Assembly (NCBI GenBank): GCA_023437865.1
Contig: JAEZFE010000354.1
Location: 1 to 12,167, forward strand
DNA length: 12,167 nucleotides
DNA from: Pseudomonadota bacterium
Lineage (GTDB): Bacteria > Pseudomonadota > Alphaproteobacteria > Rhodospirillales > Magnetospirillaceae
Direction: 5' to 3'
Within the stretch, counting starts at the first letter, position 1, and every line of letters begins with the position of its first letter. This document shows, in pieces, positions 5,704-12,167 of the stretch. Both the position numbers and the translations under genes were made by a program. The notes under the pieces were generated by a model that worked only from the letters and a program-made list of their open reading frames with translations, was not told the DNA's origin and did no database searches.

Positions 5704-6699
5704 ATGTCGGCCCTGATTCCGTTAGCTCTTCCTGAAATATGGAGCGTGGAGCAAGCAATCAATCAGCTTGGACCTCAGCCGGTTGGTCTGGATATCGCCT
5801 CGTGGGGGCTATGGTATCGAGGGCATTCCGACTCTACCTGGGGGCTCATCCCATCAGCCCACAGTCGTAATTACACTCATACCGTAGACGAACGGAACCT
5901 CGCTTACGATTTCAGGCTTCGAAACGACGGCGAGAGGCACCATAAAGCCAAAAGTGTTTTTGATCTTCTGTGTACGATGCAACACTACGGAGCGCCCACG
6001 CGGCTGTTGGATTGGTCTGAAAGTTTGCTGGTTGGGCTTTTTTTTGCGGTGAAAGATCAAGCTGAGTGGGGCAAGCCCGGAGCGCTGTATGTTCTGAACG
6101 CGTTCGGGCTTAACTCCCTAACATCTTACAGCTTCTCGAACACCATTCTTCCGCCAGAAGACATTGATGTGACGCTTCGCGCTGCGATGGCCATTTCGCA
6201 AAATTTGGAAGACATTTTGGACCTCGCCCTTAACGGCGAACCAAGCGGTTGGTTTAGCCTACGTTGCAATGCAGAATTTCTTAGGGAATTTTCAACGGCA
6301 TTATTCGACGCAGAACACCGATTTTACACGAATGCGCGAAACTATTTTGAAAGGCTTCGCCATCCGGTAGCCGTTTTCCCGAAGAGAAATAATCCTCGCC
6401 TCATTGCTCAGGCCGGGGTGTTTACGGTGCACGGCGGAAAGGAATATCCGGCAGGGAACGTCATAACTGGCATACGCCTCCCCGAGCCTGTCTCCATGGA
6501 GGCGATCCCGGCACAGCAGCCCTTCCAAAAGTACATAATACCTTCCCATTCAAAGCCCCACATCTCCAAGCAACTGACGGCGCTGGGGATTACAGAGAGC
6601 TTCTTGTTTCCTGAATTGGATTTTCAACTAAAAGAGCAAAAGGCGCGATGGGGCAGCAAGATTAAGCAGGTTTTCTTTCAGCCGCAATTCAACCTCTGA
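5704..6699 (+). CDS. FRG-domain protein of unknown function, inserted between metF and metH
   Basis: The 331-residue product carries an FRG domain (Pfam FRG, named for a conserved (F/Y)RG motif). LWYRGHSDSTWGLIPSAHSR (36-55) contains Y38-R39-G40, and MQHYGAPTRLLDWSE (92-106), followed by a hydrophobic LLVGLFFAV, is the second hallmark. The rest, about 120-331, matches nothing I recognise. There is no signal peptide and it should be cytosolic. FRG proteins are of unknown activity and often occur in accessory or defence-rich DNA. ATG 5704 is five bases after the metF stop, with only a weak GAGG 11 bases upstream; the stop is 11 bases before metH. Base composition and codons (many A/T-ending) are unlike the neighbours, suggesting horizontal gain. 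It has no promoter of its own that I can see and should be read with the met operon. It contains a T8 run at 6038-6045. Confidence 0.85.
   Translation: MSALIPLALPEIWSVEQAINQLGPQPVGLDIASWGLWYRGHSDSTWGLIPSAHSRNYTHTVDERNLAYDFRLRNDGERHHKAKSVFDLLCTMQHYGAPTRLLDWSESLLVGLFFAVKDQAEWGKPGALYVLNAFGLNSLTSYSFSNTILPPEDIDVTLRAAMAISQNLEDILDLALNGEPSGWFSLRCNAEFLREFSTALFDAEHRFYTNARNYFERLRHPVAVFPKRNNPRLIAQAGVFTVHGGKEYPAGNVITGIRLPEPVSMEAIPAQQPFQKYIIPSHSKPHISKQLTALGITESFLFPELDFQLKEQKARWGSKIKQVFFQPQFNL
6038..6045 (+). repeat. T8 homopolymer inside the FRG gene
   Basis: Eight consecutive T encode part of Gly-Leu-Phe-Phe-Ala in the conserved segment right after the RLLDWSE motif. Such a run in GC-rich DNA is a potential site for replication or RNA-polymerase slippage, which would shift the frame and truncate the protein after about 113 residues. 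Confidence 0.6.
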
Positions 6700-6710
6700 C
6701 GGAACAGGCA

Positions 6711-9700
6711 ATGACCAATATTCTCGACCATCTCCGCGACCGCGTTCTCCTGTGCGATGGCGGCACCGGCGCGCTGGTGCAGGCCATGAACCTGTCGGTG
6801 GAAAAGGATTTCCTGGGGCTGGAGAACTGCACCGAGATCCTGGTCAAATCGCGCCCCGACGTGATCCGTGGCATCCACGCCCGCTATTTCGAGGCCGGCG
6901 CCGACATGGTCGAAGCCGACACCTTCGGTGCCTCGCCGGTAACGCTGGCTGAGTTCGGCATCGCCGATCAGGCGTTCGAGCTGAACAAGCGCGCCCTGGA
7001 GGTCGCCTGGGAGGCGGCGGAGCAGTTCAACGGCGACGGCAGGACCCGCTTCGTGCTCGGCGCCATCGGCCCGGGCACCAAGCTGCCGTCGCTCGGCCAT
7101 ATCGGCTATGACGAACTGGAGGCGGCCTACGTCATCCAGGCTTCGGGCCAGATCGCCGGCGGCGTCTCGGCCTTCCTAGTGGAGACCTGCCAGGATCCGC
7201 TGCAGATCAAGGCGGCCGTCAATGGCTGCAAGATCGCCTGCGCGCAGGCCGGCAAGGACATCCCCATCCTGGTCCAGGTCACCGTCGAGACCACCGGCAC
7301 CATGCTGGTCGGCGCCGACATCGCCGCCGCCGCCACCGTGGTCGAGAGCTTGGGCGTGCCCTCGCTGGGCCTCAACTGCGCCGCCGGCCCGCAGGAGATG
7401 CTGGAGCATGTGAAGTACCTGACCGAGAACTGGCCGGGCTTCATCTCCATCCAGCCCAATGCCGGCCTGCCCGAATTGGTGGACGGCCAGACCCGCTATC
7501 CGCTGCTGCCGCAGGAACTGGCGCAGTGGCACGAGCGTTTCGTCGGCATGGGCGCCAATCTGATCGGCGGCTGCTGCGGCACCACTCCGCCGCACATCGC
7601 CGCCACCAACGAGATGCTGAAGCGCATCGGCAGCGGCTCGCGTCCCAATCCGGTCAAACGCTCAGTCCACTGGGTGCCGGCGGTAGCCTCGCTCTACAGC
7701 CAGGTGACGCTGAAGCAGGAAAACGCCTTCCTCGCCATCGGCGAGCGCTGCAACGCCAACGGCTCGAAGAAGTTCCGCGACTTCCAGGATGCCGAGGACT
7801 GGGACGGTATCGTCGCCATGGCGCGCGAGCAGGTGAAGGAGGGCAGCCACACCCTGGACGTCTGCACCGCCTTCGTCGGCCGCAACGAAGTGTCCGACAT
7901 GACCGAGGTGGTTTCGCGCCTGCGCGGCTCGGTCACCGCCCCGCTGGTGATTGATTCCACCGAGCTGCCGGTGCTGGAAGCGGCGCTGAAACTCTATGGC
8001 GGCAAGGCCATCCTCAATTCGATCAACTTCGAGAACGGCGAGAAGGAAGCGCATGAGCGCCTGAAGCTGGCCAAGAAGTTCGGCGCCGCTGTGGTGGCGC
8101 TGACCATCGACGAAGTGGGAATGGCGAAGGACGCCGACACCAAGCTCAAGATCGCGCACCGCCTGTACGATTTCGCGGTCAACCAGCATGGCCTCGCCCC
8201 CGGCGATCTGCTGTTCGACCCGCTAACCTTCACCATCTGCACCGGCAACGAGGACGACCGCAAGCTGGGCGTCCAGACGCTGGACGCCATCGAGCGGATC
8301 AGCAAGGAGCTGCCCGAATGCGGCATCGTGCTGGGCCTGTCCAACATCTCGTTCGGCCTCAAGCCCGCCGCACGCCAGGTGCTGAACTCGGTGTTCAATG
8401 ACCACGCGGTCAAGCGCGGCATGACCGGCGCCATCGTCCACGTCAGCAAGATCCTGCCGCTGCACACCCTGGCGGCCGAGGAAGTGAAGGTGGCCGAGGA
8501 CCTGATCTTCGACCGCCGCGCCGAGGGTTATGACCCGCTGCAGGCCTTCATCGCCCTGTTCGGTGACCGCAAGGCCGCCGACATGAAGAAGGAGCTGCCG
8601 GCCAATGTCGAGGACCGCCTGAAGCAGCGCATCGTCGATGGCGACCGCACCGGCCTCGACGCCGATCTGGCCGAGGCCATGGGCGCCGGCTGGAAGCCGC
8701 TCGACATCATCAACAACCTGCTGCTCGACGGCATGAAGGTGGTGGGCGAGCTGTTCGGCTCGGGCAAGATGCAGCTGCCCTTCGTGCTGCAATCGGCCGA
8801 GACCATGAAGGCCGCCGTCGCCTTCCTGGAACCCCACATGGAAAAGGCTGACGGTCAGGCCAAGGCCACCATCGTGCTCGCCACCGTCAAGGGCGACGTG
8901 CACGACATCGGCAAGAACCTGGTCGACATCATTCTCACCATCAACGGCTACAAGGTGCACAACATCGGCATTAAGATGCCGGTGGGCGACATCATCAAGG
9001 CCGCCAAGGAGCACAAGGCCGATGCCATCGGCATGTCCGGCCTGCTGGTCAAGTCCACGGTGATCATGAAGGAAAACCTGGACGAGTTGACCGCCTCAGG
9101 CATCGACATCCCGGTGCTGCTGGGCGGCGCCGCGCTGACCCGTAAATACGTGGAGGAGGATTGCCGCGCCGCCTATGGCTCGGGCCGCGTCGCCTATGCC
9201 CGCGATGCCTTCGACGGCCTGGATCTGATGGCGAAGGTGGCGGAGGGCAGCTTCGACGCCCATGTGGAAGCCCGTGCCGCCGCGCCGCGTTCGGGCAACA
9301 CCAAGCGCATCGGCCAGCCCACCGAGGCGGCGACCCGCCCGGTGGATTGGGACGAGGTCAACATCCGCCGCGCCGAGCTGCATAAGGACGTTCCGGTGCC
9401 GGTGCCGCCGTTCTGGGGCGCCAAGGTGGTGGAGAACGTGCCGCTGGCCAATCTGGTGCCGTTCCTCAACGAGACCATGCTCTACCAGTTCCACTGGGGC
9501 TACCGGAAGCAGGGCCGCACCATCGACGAGTTCAAGGCCTGGGCCGGCAAGGAACTCAAGCCCATCGCCACCAACATGCTCAAGCGCTGCGAGCAGGAGG
9601 GCATCCTCAAGGGTCAGGCGGTCTACGGCTATTGGAAGGCCGCCAGCCAGGGCGACAGCGTGGTGCTGTTCGACCAGGACGGCACCACCGAGGTCGCCCG

Positions 9701-10187
9701 CTTCGCGTTCCCGCGCCAGGCCAAGGACGGCGGCGTGTCGCTGGCCGATTTCTTCCGCCCACTCGATTCGGGTGAGCGCGACGTCATCGGCCTGCAGGTG
9801 GTGACCATGGGCAAGCGCGCCACCGAAGTGGCCGCCGAGTGGTTCAAGGCCGACAAATACCAGGACTATCTGTACCTGCACGGCCTGTCGGTGGAGATGG
9901 CCGAGGCCCTGGCTGAATACACCCACAAGCGCATCCGCGCCGAACTGGGCTTCGCCACCGAGGAAGCCGCCGACATGGAAAAGCTGCTGAAGCAGCACTA
10001 CCGCGGTTCGCGCTATTCCTTCGGCTATCCCGCCTGCCCCAACATCGAGGATCAGGCCCAGCTGCTGAAGTTATTGGGGGCCGAGCGCATTGGCGTGACC
10101 CTGTCGGACGAGTTCCAGCTGGAGCCGGAACAGAGCACCTCGGCCATCGTCACCATTCACCCGCAGGCGAAATATTTCAGCGTCTGA
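6711..10187 (+). CDS. metH: MetH: cobalamin-dependent methionine synthase, full length
   Basis: MetH transfers the methyl group of 5-methyl-THF, via methylcobalamin, to homocysteine to give methionine and THF. All four modules are in one 1158-residue chain (E. coli 1227). The homocysteine domain (about 1-310) has zinc ligands C223 (LNCAAGP) and C288-C289 (GGCCGTTPPH). The pterin domain (about 340-600) has AIGERCNANGSKKF. The cap and B12 domain (about 625-870) has GDVHDIG, with D729 and the cobalt-ligand H731. The C-terminal reactivation domain (about 880-1158) has RYSFGYPACP. No key residue is missing. Some alphaproteobacteria split MetH into two genes; this one does not. ATG 6711 has only a modest AGG/GGA site. 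No cobalamin riboswitch is possible in the 11-base gap, so control presumably comes from the upstream regulator. It is the last gene of the operon, before a strong terminator. Confidence 0.97.
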   Translation: MTNILDHLRDRVLLCDGGTGALVQAMNLSVEKDFLGLENCTEILVKSRPDVIRGIHARYFEAGADMVEADTFGASPVTLAEFGIADQAFELNKRALEVAWEAAEQFNGDGRTRFVLGAIGPGTKLPSLGHIGYDELEAAYVIQASGQIAGGVSAFLVETCQDPLQIKAAVNGCKIACAQAGKDIPILVQVTVETTGTMLVGADIAAAATVVESLGVPSLGLNCAAGPQEMLEHVKYLTENWPGFISIQPNAGLPELVDGQTRYPLLPQELAQWHERFVGMGANLIGGCCGTTPPHIAATNEMLKRIGSGSRPNPVKRSVHWVPAVASLYSQVTLKQENAFLAIGERCNANGSKKFRDFQDAEDWDGIVAMAREQVKEGSHTLDVCTAFVGRNEVSDMTEVVSRLRGSVTAPLVIDSTELPVLEAALKLYGGKAILNSINFENGEKEAHERLKLAKKFGAAVVALTIDEVGMAKDADTKLKIAHRLYDFAVNQHGLAPGDLLFDPLTFTICTGNEDDRKLGVQTLDAIERISKELPECGIVLGLSNISFGLKPAARQVLNSVFNDHAVKRGMTGAIVHVSKILPLHTLAAEEVKVAEDLIFDRRAEGYDPLQAFIALFGDRKAADMKKELPANVEDRLKQRIVDGDRTGLDADLAEAMGAGWKPLDIINNLLLDGMKVVGELFGSGKMQLPFVLQSAETMKAAVAFLEPHMEKADGQAKATIVLATVKGDVHDIGKNLVDIILTINGYKVHNIGIKMPVGDIIKAAKEHKADAIGMSGLLVKSTVIMKENLDELTASGIDIPVLLGGAALTRKYVEEDCRAAYGSGRVAYARDAFDGLDLMAKVAEGSFDAHVEARAAAPRSGNTKRIGQPTEAATRPVDWDEVNIRRAELHKDVPVPVPPFWGAKVVENVPLANLVPFLNETMLYQFHWGYRKQGRTIDEFKAWAGKELKPIATNMLKRCEQEGILKGQAVYGYWKAASQGDSVVLFDQDGTTEVARFAFPRQAKDGGVSLADFFRPLDSGERDVIGLQVVTMGKRATEVAAEWFKADKYQDYLYLHGLSVEMAEALAEYTHKRIRAELGFATEEAADMEKLLKQHYRGSRYSFGYPACPNIEDQAQLLKLLGAERIGVTLSDEFQLEPEQSTSAIVTIHPQAKYFSV

Positions 10188-10198
10188 GTTCGGGCATG

Positions 10199-10234
10199 AA
10201 AAAGCCCCTCTCCCTGGCGGGAGAGGGGCTTTTT
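10199..10234. terminator. 16-bp perfect hairpin terminator after metH (bidirectional)
   Basis: The arm at 10199-10214 (AAAAAG followed by CCCCTCTCCC) and the arm at 10219-10234 are exact reverse complements around the loop TGGC, ending in TTTTT on both strands. It lies 11 bases after the metH stop and 11 bases beyond the stop of the converging lipoprotein gene, so it serves both. Confidence 0.95.
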
Positions 10235-10245
10235 ATTCAAAGGCG

Positions 10246-10725
10246 CTAGTTCGCCATTTCCGGTGCGTATTCCGTCACAATCCAAGTCCCGTCCGCCGCC
10301 TTGCAGGCGGTGACGTCGCGGGTCATGTGCTCGTCGTTCACCGTGGCATCCTGCTTCAAGGGCCGGCAAGCGCGGCCCGAACGGTCGGCGAATTGGGTGC
10401 CGGTGGGGGTTACCGAACCCTTGGAGCCCTTCTCGGTGGTCCACGCGACCGTCTGGCCGTCTTCGGCTGCCTGGATGGTGGCGCGAGCGTGCTTCTCCTG
10501 CGCTGGCGGATCGGCGTAGGTGCCGGCAGCGAAGCCGATCACCGCACCGGCGGCAGCGCCGACTAGCGTGGCATTCAGAGTGTAATGGCCAACCACCCGG
10601 CCAATTCCGGCGCCCACGACAGCACCGCCGGCAGTACCGTAAAGCTGACCGTTGCTGGGACCTTGCGAGGAACACGCGGCCACAACCGACGCCACGGCCA
10701 GAACGGCTACCCCCTTGCGCAGCAT
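10246..10725 (-). CDS. Glycine-zipper outer-membrane lipoprotein, 17-kDa surface-antigen type
   Basis: This 159-residue protein begins with a short basic-hydrophobic signal ending in the lipobox VVAA-C18 followed by SS, which favours sorting to the outer membrane. Residues about 30-68 form a glycine zipper (GTAGGAVVGAGIGRVVG, then GAAAGAVIGFAAG), a membrane-inserting element also found in the Rickettsia 17-kDa antigen and SlyB-like proteins. The C-terminal part has the small antigen-like domain, with GRACRPL, TACKA and DGTWIV; its two cysteines might form a disulfide. The precise role is unknown; envelope stability is a reasonable guess from the family. Start ATG 10725 has a strong GAGGAGGGG just upstream. 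That site is part of a perfect inverted repeat (10728-10751). The gene faces metH and may also be reached by read-through from the VOC gene 60 bases upstream. Confidence 0.85.
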   Translation of the reverse strand: MLRKGVAVLAVASVVAACSSQGPSNGQLYGTAGGAVVGAGIGRVVGHYTLNATLVGAAAGAVIGFAAGTYADPPAQEKHARATIQAAEDGQTVAWTTEKGSKGSVTPTGTQFADRSGRACRPLKQDATVNDEHMTRDVTACKAADGTWIVTEYAPEMAN

Positions 10726-10727
10726 AT

Positions 10728-10751
10728 CCCCCTCCTCAAAATTGGAGGGGG
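10728..10751 (-). promoter_or_regulatory. Inverted repeat covering the lipoprotein Shine-Dalgarno
   Basis: On the - strand CCCCCTCC (10751-10744) and GGAGGGGG (10735-10728) are perfect 8-bp complements around AATTTTGA, and the second arm is the ribosome binding site two bases before ATG. In a transcript that starts upstream, for example read-through from the VOC gene, the site would be buried. In one starting near 10743-10746 from the local promoter most of the first arm is absent and the site is free. Confidence 0.45.
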
Positions 10752-10752
10752 C

Positions 10753-10782
10753 ACTATAGCCGAAAGGGCTGGATCAGCACAA
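10753..10782 (-). promoter_or_regulatory. Promoter candidate for the lipoprotein gene
   Basis: On the - strand TTGTGC (10782-10777, 3/6 to the -35 consensus) and TATAGT (10758-10753, 5/6 to the -10 consensus) are 18 bases apart. The -10 is good and the -35 weak. The predicted start near 10743-10746 gives a leader of about 20 bases. Confidence 0.45.
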
Positions 10783-10785
10783 ATG

Positions 10786-11208
10786 TCAGGGGAGTTGCAC
10801 CTGTCCCGCTTCGTCCAGTGGGAAGAACGGGTTGAATGCCACCTCCCAAAGATGGCCGTCTGGATCGGCGAAATAGCCGGAATGTCCGCCCCAGAACACG
10901 TCCTGGGCCGGCTTGACGATGCGGGCACCGGCCTGCTCGGCCTCGGCCAGCACCTGGGCCACCAGCTCCTTGGCGCGCACGTTGTGGGCCAGAGTGATGG
11001 CGCGGAAGCCGGCGGGCGTGAACGGCACGGTGGCATCCTCGGCCAGGGCTTCGGCGCCATAGAGCGCCAGCACCACGCCGCCGGCTTGGAAGAAGGCAAC
11101 GCTTTCATTGCCCGAGGGCGATTCGGCAAAGCCCAGCCGCGCATAAAAATCGCGCGACGTGGCAAGGTCGGCCACCCCCAGGGTGACCAGGCTCAGGCGC
11201 GGCTCCAT
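10786..11208 (-). CDS. VOC-superfamily (glyoxalase/bleomycin-resistance fold) protein
   Basis: The 140-residue product has the two-module VOC fold. LSLVTLGVADLATSRDFYAR and LGF open the first module, and GGHSGYFADPDGHLWEVAFNP closes the second, with E122 of WEV in the usual metal-ligand position. The first-strand ligand position, where active glyoxalases have H or Q, appears to be T/L here, so classical glyoxalase I activity is doubtful; substrate and reaction are unknown. The start is ATG 11208, because a longer open frame upstream is only a shadow of the PmbA gene. Its A is shared with the PmbA stop codon (TGATG), so the two genes are translationally coupled. No signal peptide; cytosolic. 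Confidence 0.88.
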   Translation of the reverse strand: MEPRLSLVTLGVADLATSRDFYARLGFAESPSGNESVAFFQAGGVVLALYGAEALAEDATVPFTPAGFRAITLAHNVRAKELVAQVLAEAEQAGARIVKPAQDVFWGGHSGYFADPDGHLWEVAFNPFFPLDEAGQVQLP

Positions 11209-12167
11209 CACCGGCCCGCGATGGTCAGGCCGTCCACCCGCAGGGTCGGGCAATCGACCCCGTAGCGGAACACCAGATCGTTGGCCGGCGCCATGTTCAT
11301 CAGCATGTCCTTGAGATTGCCGGCGATGGTGATTTCCGACACCGGATAGGCGATCTCGCCCGCCTCGATCCAGAAACCGGCGGCGCCGCGCGAGTAGTCG
11401 CCGGTCACCATGTTGACGCCCTGGCCGAACAGGTCGGTGACGTAAAAACCCGAAGGAATGTCGCCGATCATCTCGGCCACGGTGACCGGACCGGCCTCCA
11501 TGTAAAGGTTGCTGGCCGACGGGCTGGGCGGCGAAGCGGTACCGCGCGAAGCATGGCCGGTGCTCTTCATGCCCAACTGGCGGGCCGAGCGGCAATCGAG
11601 CAGCCAAGTGTTGAGCACGCCGTCGCCGACCACCTCTAGCCGCCGGGTCACCACGCCCTCGCCATCGCAGGGGCGCGAGCGCAGGCCGCGGATGCGGTGC
11701 GGGTCATCGATGATGCGGATGCCCGACGCGCATACCTGCTGGCCCAGCTTGTCCTTGAGGAACGAGGTACCGCGCGCCACCGACGAACCGTTGATGGCGC
11801 CGGCCAGGCTTCCCACCAGACCCCGGCTGACGCGCGGGTCGAACACCACCGGCACCTGGCAGGTCTTGACCTTGCGCGCGCCCAGGCGGCGCACGGCGCG
11901 GCGCCCGGCCTCGTGCCCGACATCTTCGGCGGCGCGCAAATCGCGCATATGGACCGCCGAGGTATAATCGTAGTCGCGCTCCATCCCCGACGAGCCCTCG
12001 CCCGCCAGCACCGAAGCCGATAGCGACCCCGAAGTAACGCAATAGGCGTGAGAGAAGCCGTTGGACGCGACAAAGGCCACATTAGAGCGGCCCCAGCCGG
12101 CATCGGCACCCTCAGAATTGGTCACCCCCTCGACCGCGCGGGCCGAATCCTCGGCCCGCTTGCACAT
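11208..12167 (-). CDS. pmbA: PmbA/TldE-type protein of the TldD/TldE protease pair, 5' end beyond the window
   Basis: PmbA (TldE) partners TldD in a cytosolic metalloprotease that degrades or matures small peptides (microcin B17 precursor and CcdA in E. coli). About 319 C-terminal residues of the usual ~450 are visible, and the frame is open to the right edge; the ATG at 12167 is internal. Signatures: DPHRIRGLRSRPCDGEG, AAGFWIEAGEIAYPV followed by SEITIAGNLKDM near the C-terminus, and AINGSSVARGTSFLKDKLG. The stretch before the last one, where TldD carries HExxxH, reads GLVGSLAGAING without His or Glu. This identifies the non-catalytic PmbA/TldE branch rather than TldD. It is upstream in a unit with the VOC gene, sharing one base at stop/start. 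No tldD is in the window. Confidence 0.93.
   Translation of the reverse strand: MCKRAEDSARAVEGVTNSEGADAGWGRSNVAFVASNGFSHAYCVTSGSLSASVLAGEGSSGMERDYDYTSAVHMRDLRAAEDVGHEAGRRAVRRLGARKVKTCQVPVVFDPRVSRGLVGSLAGAINGSSVARGTSFLKDKLGQQVCASGIRIIDDPHRIRGLRSRPCDGEGVVTRRLEVVGDGVLNTWLLDCRSARQLGMKSTGHASRGTASPPSPSASNLYMEAGPVTVAEMIGDIPSGFYVTDLFGQGVNMVTGDYSRGAAGFWIEAGEIAYPVSEITIAGNLKDMLMNMAPANDLVFRYGVDCPTLRVDGLTIAGR

Larger units (their letters stand above)
5702..6707. other. Candidate inserted segment with flanking 5-base direct repeat AACAG
   Basis: AACAG occurs at 5697-5701, overlapping the metF TAA, and again at 6703-6707, just before the metH ATG. The DNA between them is exactly the FRG gene with its short flanks. 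G+C counted by eye in three 60-base lines of this segment (from 5881, 6121, 6301) is 57, 48 and 43 percent, against 63 in metF (from 5581) and 67 in metH (from 7381). Removing one repeat plus the segment would leave metF TAA, six bases, then metH ATG. No terminal inverted repeats or transposase are seen. A five-base match can arise by chance, so this is a hypothesis. Confidence 0.4.

Noticed and set aside
4508..5758. 416-residue - strand open frame opposite the regulator and metF
   Set aside because: Long only because codon third positions are G/C-rich; it lies opposite two well-identified genes.
6700..6710. Cobalamin or SAM riboswitch before metH
   Set aside because: Only 11 bases separate the FRG stop from metH, too short for any riboswitch, and none is apparent before the regulator gene either.
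8223..9998. Two long - strand open frames (8223-9014, 9096-9998) inside metH
   Set aside because: metH is continuous and complete on the other strand; the His/Gly/Leu-rich products are typical antisense shadows.
10585..11265. 226-residue + strand open frame across the lipoprotein and VOC genes
   Set aside because: It spans two real - strand genes and their intergenic promoter region; no recognisable domain.
1..12167. tRNA, rRNA, CRISPR array, transposase or attachment site
   Set aside because: I saw no cloverleaf, regularly spaced repeats, transposase motifs or terminal inverted repeats on reading the window.

Overview
The window is GC-rich DNA from a bacterial chromosome, probably an alphaproteobacterium of the Rhodospirillales type (Magnetospirillum-like). 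This is an inference from protein style, the C/G-ending codons, the MlaA-MlaC pair, the ArsR-methyltransferase/metF/metH arrangement and the PilZ and 17-kDa-antigen-like proteins. No 16S or other marker gene is present. Genes are packed tightly and no gene-free stretch exceeds 300 bases; the longest is the 263-base divergent region 3571-3833.

Left part (1-2103, + strand): the 3' part of a periplasmic peptide/oligopeptide ABC-transporter binding protein enters from the left edge. It is followed by a small single-domain PilZ protein (c-di-GMP receptor type) with its own good promoter candidate, ending at a strong bidirectional terminator. Next, on the - strand, come mlaC and mlaA (2125-3570), the periplasmic and outer-membrane parts of the Mla lipid-trafficking pathway, in the order mlaA-mlaC with a 3-base gap.

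Centre (3571-10234, + strand): a methionine/S-adenosylmethionine-cycle operon. It opens with an ArsR-type DNA-binding domain fused to a SAM-methyltransferase fold. An AT-rich palindromic operator candidate sits just upstream, and metF (methylenetetrahydrofolate reductase) overlaps its stop codon. Between metF and the full-length cobalamin-dependent metH lies a markedly AT-richer gene for an FRG-domain protein of unknown function, fitted in with gaps of 5 and 11 bases. MetF makes 5-methyl-THF and MetH uses it to methylate homocysteine. The fused regulator plausibly senses SAM or SAH. The FRG gene looks like a later arrival: the same five bases AACAG flank it, and collapsing them would recreate a clean metF-metH junction. 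A 16-bp perfect hairpin terminator ends the operon.

Right part (10246-12167, - strand): a small glycine-zipper lipoprotein with an inverted repeat over its ribosome binding site, a VOC/glyoxalase-fold protein, and the C-terminal two thirds or so of PmbA/TldE, whose stop codon overlaps the VOC start. PmbA continues beyond the right edge.

The best candidate for something undescribed is the FRG gene embedded in the methionine operon and so presumably under the control of its regulator. The other genes are recognisable families.
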